Of a stretch of DNA of 51,829 nt, positions 8,040 through 15,163 are shown one piece after another; the first letter of the stretch is position 1; the number at the start of each line of letters is the position of its first letter. This DNA is from Streptomyces sp. NRRL F-5727 (lineage in GTDB: Bacteria > Actinomycetota > Actinomycetes > Streptomycetales > Streptomycetaceae). Where the stretch lies: positions 1 through 51,829 of the forward strand of contig NZ_JOGX01000045.1 in NCBI RefSeq assembly GCF_000719555.1, given 5' to 3'. Under the pieces are notes generated by a model that saw only the letters and a program-made list of their open reading frames with translations, was not told the DNA's origin and did not search any database. Both the position numbers and the translations under genes were made by a program.

Positions 8040-10559
8040 GTGCTCGACACCCGGTTCATCAACTTCTGCCGCGCGGACACCCTCTTCTACGACGCGCCCG
8101 CCACCGAGTCCGCCGGCCAGGACTTCCGCGAGGGCCGCCCGCTCCCCGAGGGGTGGACCGCCACCCGCGGCCAGGAATGGACGGTCTGCGTCCCACCGGA
8201 CTCCCGGACACCCGACCAGGGCTGGAAGATCCACGTCGCGGCCTCCCCCGGCAACGCCGCCGAACTCCTCGACGCCGTCGTCCCCTACTGCCTCGAGCAC
8301 CGGCTGATGTTCAAGTACATCTCCGACCCGGAGACCCTCGGCCGGCGCGGCAGCAAGTACGGCGACCGCAGCGCCAGCGGCAAGTTCATCACCCTCTACC
8401 CGGTCGACGAGACCGAACTGGAGAAGGCGCTGAACGACCTGGAGGAGCTGGTCGGCGGCACCCCCGCCCCCTCGATCCTCAGCGACCTGCGCTGGCGCGA
8501 GGGCCCCCTCCACGTCCGCTACGGCGGCTTCGTCCTCAAGACCACCCGCCTCAAGGACGGCACCCTCGCCCCCGCCATCACCACCCCCGACGGGGAGCTC
8601 GTCCCCGACGAGCGGCGGCCCGGCTTCCACCCGCCGGCCTGGGTCGAGATCCCGCCCTTCCTCCAGGCCGCCCTCGCCGAACGGCGCGCCCGCACCCTCG
8701 CCGACTTCCCCTTCCGCGTCTACAAGGCCCTCCACTTCTCCAACGGCGGCGGCGTCTACCGGGCGGTCGACAAGCGCGACGGCGCCGAGGTCCTCCTCAA
8801 GGAGGCCCGCCCGCTGGCCGGCCTCGACGCGGCCGGCGACGACGCCGTCACCCGCCTCGAACGCGAGCACTGGGCACTCTCCCGCCTCGAAGGGCTCCCC
8901 TCCGTCCCCGCCCTCCGCGACGTCCGCCGCGGCAACGAACACCACTTCCTCGCCCGCGACTACGTGGAGGGCACCCCGCTCACCGAGCTGGTCCGCACCC
9001 GCCACCCCTACGGCTCCACCGACAACTCCGCCCGCGCCCGCGCCGAGTACACCGCCTGGGCGCTGCACATCCTCGACCAGGTCGCCGCCGGCATCGACGC
9101 CATGCACGAGCGGGGCGTCGTCTTCGGCGACCTGCACCCCGGCAACATCCTCGTCGGCGAGGACGACACCGTCGCCTTCATCGACCTGGAGACCGCCACC
9201 CCCACCGAGGAGGAGCGGCCGCAGGCCATGGGCTCCCTCGGCTTCCGCGCCCCCGACCACCTGCGCGGCAAGGCCGTCGACCTGTTCGCCCTCGACGTGC
9301 TGCGGCTGACCCTCTTCGTGCCGATGCCGCACGTCGTCCCGTGGGGCACCGAGAAGATACGCACCCTCCTCGACGCCGCCGTCCGCGACTTCCCGCTCCC
9401 CGCCGCCTTCGTGGAGCAGATCCGGCGCGGCCTCGGCGACGACGTCCTCGGCGCCCGCACCGACTACGGCGTGACCTGGCCGGCCGGCGCCCGCGACACC
9501 GTCCTCACCTCGGCGATCGCCGCGTCCATCCTCGACGCGGCCACCCCCGGCCGGGACGACCGGCTCTACCCCGGCGACGTCATGCAGTTCGTCCTCGCCG
9601 ACGGCGGCGTCACCTTCGCCTACGGCGCGGCCGGCGTGCTCTGGGCGCTGCACCGGGCCGGCGCCGAGGTGCCCGCCGCGCACGTCGACTGGCTGCTGCG
9701 CAAGGCCGGGACGGCGACCGGCGAGGGCCCCGGGCTCTTCACCGGCCTCTCCGGCATCGCGTACGTCCTGGACGGACTCGGTCACCGCGACACCGCGGAC
9801 ACGGTGCTCGACCGCGCCTTCGCCCTCGCCCAGGCCGATCCCAACGTCGGGTCGACCGTCGCCAACGGCCTCGCCGGCCTCGGCCTCGCCGCCCTGCACC
9901 GGGCGGGCGCCGACGGCGGCGACCGGTACCTCGGGAAGGCCGCGGAGCTCGCCGCCCGGCTCCCCGACACCCCGGCCCCGAACCGCGTCGGACTGCTCAA
10001 CGGCCGCTGCGGGCACGCCCTGTTCCTGATCCGGCTGTACGAGACCACCGGCGACGCCCGCCTCCTGGACCGGGCCGTGGACGAACTCCGCGGCGACCTG
10101 GACCTCCTTGAGGACCCGCGCTTCGACGAGCGCTTCCTCACCTCCGGACTCGACGGCTCGGCCGGCATCGCCGTCGCGCTGCGCGCCGCCCTGCCGCACC
10201 GGCCCGGCGACGCACGGCTGCGGGCCGCCGCGGACCGGCTGCTCGCGGTGCGCCGCGGCGGCTTCTCCACCCCGTGCGGGCTGCTGCACGGCCGGGCCGG
10301 CGAGATCCTGGCGCTCGCCGAGGGCACCCGCCCCAGCGAGCGGCACGTCCTCGACGCCCACCTCGACGCGCTCGGCTGGGAGGCCATCGCCTCGGAGCCC
10401 GGCCGGGTCGACTTCCTCGGCCAGTACGGCTACCGGCTCTCCACCGACCTCGGCACCGGCTCGGCCGGCGTCCTGCTCGCCCTGACCGCCCTGCGCGACG
10501 GCCGCCCGGCGCTGCCGTTCCTCTCCCCGGCGGTGCCCGCACCCCTGGCGGTGGCGTGA
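8040..10559 (+). CDS. Class III lanthipeptide synthetase (LanKC)
   Basis: An 839-residue three-domain protein, starting at GTG 8040 after GGAG. Residues 1-200 match the LanKC lyase region, with 'FINFCRADTLFY' and the diagnostic 'SGKFITLYP'. Residues 230-490 are a Ser/Thr kinase-like domain: K254 in VLLKEARP, catalytic D364 and N369 in GDLHPGN, and metal-binding D382 in IDLE. From about residue 505 comes a LanC-like alpha-alpha barrel with repeated GL-G-AG helices (GLFTGLSGIAYVL, NGLAGLGLA, GLLNGRCGHALFLI, GLLHGRAGEIL). The Cys/His zinc ligands of classical LanC are not in place, as is usual for class III. So Ser/Thr phosphorylation and elimination look possible. None of the three precursors has Cys, so lanthionine cannot form on them. 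The stop overlaps the YcaO start. Confidence 0.9.
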   Translation: MLDTRFINFCRADTLFYDAPATESAGQDFREGRPLPEGWTATRGQEWTVCVPPDSRTPDQGWKIHVAASPGNAAELLDAVVPYCLEHRLMFKYISDPETLGRRGSKYGDRSASGKFITLYPVDETELEKALNDLEELVGGTPAPSILSDLRWREGPLHVRYGGFVLKTTRLKDGTLAPAITTPDGELVPDERRPGFHPPAWVEIPPFLQAALAERRARTLADFPFRVYKALHFSNGGGVYRAVDKRDGAEVLLKEARPLAGLDAAGDDAVTRLEREHWALSRLEGLPSVPALRDVRRGNEHHFLARDYVEGTPLTELVRTRHPYGSTDNSARARAEYTAWALHILDQVAAGIDAMHERGVVFGDLHPGNILVGEDDTVAFIDLETATPTEEERPQAMGSLGFRAPDHLRGKAVDLFALDVLRLTLFVPMPHVVPWGTEKIRTLLDAAVRDFPLPAAFVEQIRRGLGDDVLGARTDYGVTWPAGARDTVLTSAIAASILDAATPGRDDRLYPGDVMQFVLADGGVTFAYGAAGVLWALHRAGAEVPAAHVDWLLRKAGTATGEGPGLFTGLSGIAYVLDGLGHRDTADTVLDRAFALAQADPNVGSTVANGLAGLGLAALHRAGADGGDRYLGKAAELAARLPDTPAPNRVGLLNGRCGHALFLIRLYETTGDARLLDRAVDELRGDLDLLEDPRFDERFLTSGLDGSAGIAVALRAALPHRPGDARLRAAADRLLAVRRGGFSTPCGLLHGRAGEILALAEGTRPSERHVLDAHLDALGWEAIASEPGRVDFLGQYGYRLSTDLGTGSAGVLLALTALRDGRPALPFLSPAVPAPLAVA

Positions 10560-11827
10560 TGATCGACGTCCCGGCCACCCTGGCCCCCGCCACCGGCGTC
10601 GCCCTGCGCTACGCGGTGAGCCCGCCGCACGCGGGCGACCCGCTGTGGAGCAGCGCCGTGGAACTCCCGCCGGTCGACGCCGACTTCGTACGCGACGGGG
10701 CCGACGTGCCGCTGTCGGCGCGGTTCGCCGGCGCCAGCGGCCCGTCCCGCACGGACGCGCTGCTGCGCGGGGCGGGCGAGGCCGTCGAGCGCCGGGCCCT
10801 GCACCCCTCGGCGGCGCTCCCGGCCCGCCGGGGCACCGCGGCCGAGCTGGGCGCGCTCACCCTGGACGCGTACCACCCCGGTCACGCCCTGGCCCACCCC
10901 GACGCGGCGACCGCCGTCCTGGAGTGGCACGAGGCCCGCGCCCTGGACACGGACGCCACCGTCCTCGTCCCCGCGGACCTGGTCAACTGGCCGGCCCGGA
11001 ACGACGTCCTCTTCGACCCGAGCCCCTCCGGGGCGGCGGCCGGCGCCGGTCCCGACGCCGCGCTCGGCGCGGCCCTGGTCGAGGTGGCCGAGCGCGACGC
11101 CCTCACCGTCGCCTGGGGCCGGCAGCTGCGGCTGCCGACCCACACCCCGGCGCCGGAGGACACCCGGCTGCGGGCCGTGTGGCAGCAGGCCGAGGCGGAG
11201 GGGCTGCGGCCCGTCCTCGCCCGGATCCCGGTCGCCGCGACCGGCCTGTGGTGCATGACGGCCCTGCTGATCGAGCCCGACGCGCCCGGGGACACCGTAC
11301 CGCTCGCCGCCGTCGGCATGAAGGCGTCGACCCGCCCGGCCGAGGCCGCCGTCAAGGCGTTCCAGGAGGCCCGGCAGGTGCGGGCCGCGCTGCGGGCGCT
11401 GCGCGCGCAAGGAGAGACCGGGCCGCGCGGACCGCTCGTCGTCACCGAGCACGACCGGCTCTGCCACATGCTGACCCGGCGGTCGTACGACGCGGTGCGC
11501 GCCTGGGCGGACGGCTTCCAGGAGCCCGTCCCGCTGCCCGGCCCGTCCGCCGCCCCGCCGCTGCCGGTACGGGAGTTGACGGAGTCCATGAACGCCGACG
11601 GCGCCGCGCTGCTCGCCGTCGACCTCACGCCCCGGCTGCCGGCCCCCGTCGCCGCCATGGGGTGGAAGGTCATGAAGGTGCTGGCCCCCGGGTACCAGAA
11701 TCTCCGCATGGACGAGACGCACCGGTGGAGCTGGCACCTCCCGCGGCTGGCCTCGGCGCCGGACCGCACCGGCTGCCCCGCCCGGCTCGACGACCCCCGT
11801 GACGCCGCCCCGCACCCCCTGCCCTGA
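10559..11827 (+). CDS. YcaO-family cyclodehydratase-like protein
   Basis: A 422-residue YcaO-domain protein. The ATP-site elements are visible as 'RGAGEAVERRAL' (about 75-86) and 'ALVEVAERDAL' (about 175-185). The family's C-terminal core shows as 'LLAVDLTPRLPAPVAAMGWKV' followed by 'VLAPGYQNL', and the chain ends in a Pro-rich tail (APHPLP), often needed by azoline-forming YcaOs. YcaO enzymes activate a backbone amide with ATP to make azolines, thioamides or amidines. The ATG overlaps the LanKC stop by one base. No TfuA, E1-like or F-type partner lies nearby, so the reaction is unclear. With no Cys in the precursors, oxazoline/methyloxazoline or an amidine would be the options on those peptides. 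Confidence 0.87.
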   Translation: MIDVPATLAPATGVALRYAVSPPHAGDPLWSSAVELPPVDADFVRDGADVPLSARFAGASGPSRTDALLRGAGEAVERRALHPSAALPARRGTAAELGALTLDAYHPGHALAHPDAATAVLEWHEARALDTDATVLVPADLVNWPARNDVLFDPSPSGAAAGAGPDAALGAALVEVAERDALTVAWGRQLRLPTHTPAPEDTRLRAVWQQAEAEGLRPVLARIPVAATGLWCMTALLIEPDAPGDTVPLAAVGMKASTRPAEAAVKAFQEARQVRAALRALRAQGETGPRGPLVVTEHDRLCHMLTRRSYDAVRAWADGFQEPVPLPGPSAAPPLPVRELTESMNADGAALLAVDLTPRLPAPVAAMGWKVMKVLAPGYQNLRMDETHRWSWHLPRLASAPDRTGCPARLDDPRDAAPHPLP

Positions 11828-11873
11828 CCCGCCCCGACCGCCCGCCCGCCCATGGATCCGAAGGAAGACTGAG

Positions 11874-12758
11874 ATGCTGGAACTGGAAGAACTCGTACGC
11901 GACTTCGGGGGTCACCGCGCCGTCGACCGGGTGTCCTTCCGGGTCGCGGAAGGCCGGATGACCGGCTTCGTCGGCGGGAACGGGGCGGGCAAGACCACGA
12001 CCATGCGCATGATCATGGGCGTGCTCGCCTCGAACGGCGGCACCGTCCGCTGGCAGGGCTCCCCGGCCACCGCCGAGGACCGCCGCGACTTCGGCTACAT
12101 GCCGGAGGAGCGCGGCCTGTACCCGAAGCAGACCGTCCACAGCCAGCTCGTCTACCTGGCCCGGCTGCGCGGCCAGTCCACCGCCGACGCCCGCCGCGAG
12201 ACCCTGGAGCTCCTGGAGCGCCTCGGCCTCGCCGAGAAGGCCCAGGCCCGCCTGGAGTCGCTCTCCCTCGGCAACCAGCAGCGGGTGCAGATCGCGGCGG
12301 CGCTGCTGGGCAGCCCCCGGCTGCTCGTCCTCGACGAGCCGTTCTCCGGCCTCGACCCGCACGCCGTCGACACGATGGCGGAGCTCCTGCGGGAGTACGC
12401 GGCGGCCGGCGTCCCGGTCCTCTTCTCCTCGCACCAGCTCGACCTGGTGGAGCGGCTCTGCGACGACCTGGTCGTCATGGCGAAGGGCCGGGTCGTCGGC
12501 AAGGGCACCGCCGACGAGCTGCGTCACCGCGAGCGCCCCCGCTACCTGCTGGTCACCGGCGCCCCCGCCGGCTGGACCCGCGGCCTGCCCGGCGTCACCG
12601 ACGTCGAGGAACTCCCCGACGGCGCCCGGGTCGAGCTGGCCGCCGACGCGGACCCCGGCCGGCTCCTCACCGAGGCCCTCGCCCGGGGCCCCGTGCACGC
12701 CTTCACCCCCCTCGTCCCCAGCATCGCCGACATCTACCGGGAGATGACCGCCGCATGA
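11874..12758 (+). CDS. ABC-2 transporter ATP-binding protein
   Basis: A 294-residue ATPase, starting at ATG 11874 after GAAGGAAG. Walker A is 'GGNGAGKTTT', the signature is 'LSLGNQQR', and Walker B with the following Glu and Asp loop is 'LLVLDEPFSGLDP'. The switch His is in 'FSSHQLDLVE'. The C-terminal 70 residues are the variable regulatory tail. The stop overlaps the permease start (ATGA), so the two form one exporter. As the only transporter in the RiPP operon it is the likely exporter of the mature peptides, or gives self-protection. It has no peptidase domain, which fits a separate leader protease. Confidence 0.88.
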   Translation: MLELEELVRDFGGHRAVDRVSFRVAEGRMTGFVGGNGAGKTTTMRMIMGVLASNGGTVRWQGSPATAEDRRDFGYMPEERGLYPKQTVHSQLVYLARLRGQSTADARRETLELLERLGLAEKAQARLESLSLGNQQRVQIAAALLGSPRLLVLDEPFSGLDPHAVDTMAELLREYAAAGVPVLFSSHQLDLVERLCDDLVVMAKGRVVGKGTADELRHRERPRYLLVTGAPAGWTRGLPGVTDVEELPDGARVELAADADPGRLLTEALARGPVHAFTPLVPSIADIYREMTAA

Positions 12759-14014
12759 GCACCGTGACCCAGTCCCCCGCACCGCGGACCGAGCCGGCGG
12801 CCGCCCCCGTACGCCCCGAGCCCGCCACGCCCGCCACGTCCCCCGCGCGCACGGCTCCCTGGCGGATCGTCACCGCCCGCGAGATCCAGGTGAAGCTGAC
12901 CAACCGCGGCTTCCTGCTCTCCACCCTCGTCACGCTCGCCCTGATCGTCGGCGCCATCGGCCTCCAGCTCTACCTGGCCGACGCGATGGGGAAGATCACC
13001 GTCGCCGTCGCCGAGCAGCCGGCCGGCCGGCTGGCCGACCAGGGCGAGGCGCTGGCCGTCGGCGCCGGCCAGGACGTGGAGATCACCGTCCGCCAGGAGG
13101 CGTCCGCCGAGCAGGTCCGGGCGACCGTCCGGGCCGGCGAGGCCGAGGCCGGCCTGATCCGGGAGGACGGCCGCTGGGTCCTCCTCGGCGACACCGGGCA
13201 GAACGACATCGCCGCCACCTGGATCGGCGCCGCCGTCCAGCAGAACGCGCTCGCCGAGAACGCCGCGGCCGCCGGCACCAGCCTGGAGGCCCTCGGCAAG
13301 GACACCGCCCTGGAGCGGGTGCTGCTGTCGCCGGACAAGACGCCCGAGGGCCCGGTCCGGATGACCACGTACTTCTTCGGCTTCCTCTTCTACCTGGCGG
13401 CCGTGCTGCTCGGCGCCGCCCTCGCCACCAGCGTCGTCGAGGAGAAGCAGAACCGGATCGTCGAGCTGATCGCCAGCTCCGTGCCCGTCCGCTCGCTGCT
13501 GATCGGCAAGATCGTCGGCTCGACGGTCCTCGCGCTCGCCCAGATGACCCTCTTCAGCCTGGTCGGCGTCGCGGGCCTGCTCTTCACCGGCGAGAAGAAG
13601 CTGCTGGCCGACATCGGCTCCGGCCTCGGCTGGTTCCTCGTCTTCTACGTGGTCGGGATCGCCGTCCTCGCCTGCCTGTTCGCCGCGGCCGGCGCGCTCG
13701 CCACCCGTACCGAGGACATCCAGTCCACCACCACCCCGGTCAACGCGATCACGGCGCTCGTCTTCATCGTCGGCGTCACCGTATCCGGCCCCACCCGGGA
13801 GATCCTCTCCTTCGTCCCGCTGACCTCGACGGTCACCATGCCGGCCCGGGTCCTCGCCGGCGAGGCCGCCTGGTGGGAGCCGGTCGTGGCGCTCGGCCTG
13901 TCCCTGGCGGCGGCCGCAGCCATCGTCACGGTGAGCGCGCGGGTCTACCGCCGGGCGCTCCTCCAGACCGACCGCAAGCTCTCCTTCGGCCAGGCGCTGA
14001 AGCTCACGGACTGA
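12755..14014 (+). CDS. ABC-2 transporter permease (NatB-like)
   Basis: A 419-residue permease of the ABC-2/NatB type. After a Pro/Ala-rich 40-residue start, 'VTAREIQVKLTNRGFLLSTL' leads into the first membrane helix. A large extracytoplasmic domain (about 75-200) follows, then a cluster of five or so helices from about residue 205, including 'SVVEEKQNRIVELIASSVP', the conserved cytoplasmic coupling segment of this family. The partner ATPase is directly upstream with overlapping stop and start codons. Export of the modified peptides or immunity are the likely roles. Confidence 0.88.
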   Translation: MSTVTQSPAPRTEPAAAPVRPEPATPATSPARTAPWRIVTAREIQVKLTNRGFLLSTLVTLALIVGAIGLQLYLADAMGKITVAVAEQPAGRLADQGEALAVGAGQDVEITVRQEASAEQVRATVRAGEAEAGLIREDGRWVLLGDTGQNDIAATWIGAAVQQNALAENAAAAGTSLEALGKDTALERVLLSPDKTPEGPVRMTTYFFGFLFYLAAVLLGAALATSVVEEKQNRIVELIASSVPVRSLLIGKIVGSTVLALAQMTLFSLVGVAGLLFTGEKKLLADIGSGLGWFLVFYVVGIAVLACLFAAAGALATRTEDIQSTTTPVNAITALVFIVGVTVSGPTREILSFVPLTSTVTMPARVLAGEAAWWEPVVALGLSLAAAAAIVTVSARVYRRALLQTDRKLSFGQALKLTD

Positions 14015-14026
14015 CCGCCCGATCCC

Positions 14027-14056
14027 GGCTCCGGCCGCCGTGCGGCGGCCGGAGCC
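14027..14056 (+). terminator. 13-bp hairpin after the exporter
   Basis: The arms 14027-14039 and 14044-14056 are perfect reverse complements around the loop GTGC, 12 nt after the permease stop. There is no T-run. It may end or attenuate the main RiPP transcript before the small membrane-protein gene. Confidence 0.55.
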
Positions 14057-14093
14057 ACCCCCCCCTCACAGGAATCGAAGGAAAGGAACCCCC

Positions 14094-14282
14094 ATGTCCT
14101 CCTCCACCGCCACCTCCAGCCGCACCCTCCTCGCCGCCCTGCTCGCCGCCCTGGCGATCGCCGAGGTCGTCGTCGTGACCGGCGACGCCTCCGACGGCGT
14201 CCGCTACGGCGGCGGCGCGGTCCTCGCGGTGGCCATCCTGGCCGTCGTGTACCGCCTCTCCAAGGGCTCCTCCGCCCGCTGA
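14094..14282 (+). CDS. Small two-helix membrane protein, possible immunity factor
   Basis: A 62-residue protein with GAAGGAAAGG 8 nt before ATG 14094, a strong ribosome site. Residues 10-28 and 38-55 are hydrophobic helices separated by a short polar turn 'GDASDGVRYGG', and the tail is basic (RLSKGSSAR). I do not recognise a family. Position directly after the exporter, within the RiPP operon and between two hairpins, fits a small immunity or transporter-accessory protein, but that is inference. It was kept because start signal, codon use and topology all agree. Confidence 0.65.
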   Translation: MSSSTATSSRTLLAALLAALAIAEVVVVTGDASDGVRYGGGAVLAVAILAVVYRLSKGSSAR

Positions 14283-14301
14283 CGCGTCCCCCCGCCCCGC
14301 T

Positions 14302-14338
14302 CCCCGGACCGGCCGCCCCCTTCACGGCCGGTCCGGGG
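14302..14338 (+). terminator. 14-bp perfect hairpin
   Basis: The arms 14302-14315 and 14325-14338 are exact complements (14 bp) around the 9-nt loop CCCCCTTCA, 19 nt after the small membrane-protein stop. It is a likely transcription end for the RiPP operon, although another reading frame opens 22 nt later. Confidence 0.6.
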
Positions 14339-14360
14339 CAGCCCTGTCCCGGAGCCGACC

Positions 14361-14690
14361 ATGCACCCGTTAGCACCCTTCCGACAGCTGGCCCAGGTGG
14401 CCCTCGTGGGCCCGGCCGGAGCGCCGCCCGCGCTCGCGGCGATCCGCTTCCTCGCCCTCCTCCCGGCGGGCTGGGAGGCGACCCTCACCGGCTGCGACGA
14501 GACCGCGGCCCTGCTGCGCCTCTCGGCCCCCGCCGCGACGACCCCGGCCGAGGCGACGACCGCCCTCGCCGCCCTCCTCGCCGACCCGGCCCTCGCCGGC
14601 TGGCGGTTGACCCTCCCGGACGACGGCATGCCCGAGGGGCGGCACCCGCACGACGCGGGTACCGCCCCTCGGGCCGGCCGTCCCGGCTAG
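14361..14690 (+). CDS. Small protein of unknown function at the cluster end
   Basis: A 109-residue reading frame with GGAG 7 nt before its ATG. The first 87 residues have balanced content (hydrophobic helices, 'GWEATLTGCDETAALLRLS', then 'LADPALAGWRLTLPDD') that could form a small alpha/beta domain. The last 20 or so residues are encoded by the bidirectional hairpin at 14631-14673, so the true protein may effectively end near there. I recognise no family. Its 3' end overlaps the signal-peptidase stop by 4 bp. It could be a late cluster gene, or a chance frame in a high-GC region. Confidence 0.45.
   Translation: MHPLAPFRQLAQVALVGPAGAPPALAAIRFLALLPAGWEATLTGCDETAALLRLSAPAATTPAEATTALAALLADPALAGWRLTLPDDGMPEGRHPHDAGTAPRAGRPG
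14631..14673. terminator. Bidirectional 19-bp hairpin between the two peptide clusters
   Basis: The arms 14631-14649 and 14655-14673 pair over 19 positions with a single C-A mismatch; the loop is ACGAC. It lies at the convergence of the plus-strand RiPP operon and the minus-strand disulfide-peptide operon, so it can end both. Confidence 0.7.
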
Positions 14691-15145
14691 GCCGCCGCGT
14701 CGAGGACGACGCCGACGACGCTGGACACCGGCAGCAGCCCCCAGTAGCGGGAGTCCGTGCTGAAGGCCGGGTTGTCGCCGAGCAGGGCGATCCGGCCCGG
14801 CGGGACGAGCGCGCCCTCCGCGACCCCGGCGGCCTCGCACACCTCGGGCGGGACCGGCTCCCCGGCCAGCGCGGCGACCCGCTTCACCACGAGCGGCGGC
14901 CGGGCCGCCGGGTCCGCGCCCCGGCGGGGCCGGACCAGACCCTCGGGCGGGGCGACGACGACGATCCGGCCGGTACGCAGCCGGGCCGCGCCCGTCCGGA
15001 CGACGAGGACCCGCTGCCCGTCCCGCAGCGCCGGCATCATGCTCGGCCCGTTGATCCGCAGCCGGGAGAGGAAGCGGCGCAGCACCACCAGGAGCAGGGC
15101 GAGGCCGGCGGCGACGCCCAGGATCACGTACACGTACCCGTCCAT
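14687..15145 (-). CDS. S26-family signal peptidase (type I-like)
   Basis: A 152-residue membrane-anchored serine protease. Residues 4-23 form a single N-terminal membrane helix. The nucleophile Ser is in 'NGPSMMPALRDGQRVLV', the general-base Lys in 'PPLVVKRVAALAG', and the late box is 'LLGDNPAFSTDSRYWG'. It is short for LepB and resembles dedicated actinomycete S26 peptidases. GGGAGGG lies 8 nt upstream of the ATG, and the gene follows the ABC exporter by 18 nt on the same strand. As last gene of the disulfide-peptide operon it is the best candidate to remove the leader: the precursor carries an A-E-A before its Cys-rich part. Confidence 0.85.
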   Translation of the reverse strand: MDGYVYVILGVAAGLALLLVVLRRFLSRLRINGPSMMPALRDGQRVLVVRTGAARLRTGRIVVVAPPEGLVRPRRGADPAARPPLVVKRVAALAGEPVPPEVCEAAGVAEGALVPPGRIALLGDNPAFSTDSRYWGLLPVSSVVGVVLDAAA

Positions 15146-15163
15146 GTCGACGGCCCTCCCTCT

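Noticed and set aside
10559..14690. E1-like, TfuA or ocin-ThiF partner for the YcaO protein
   Set aside because: None of the nearby frames, including the 109-residue protein, shows the needed motifs.
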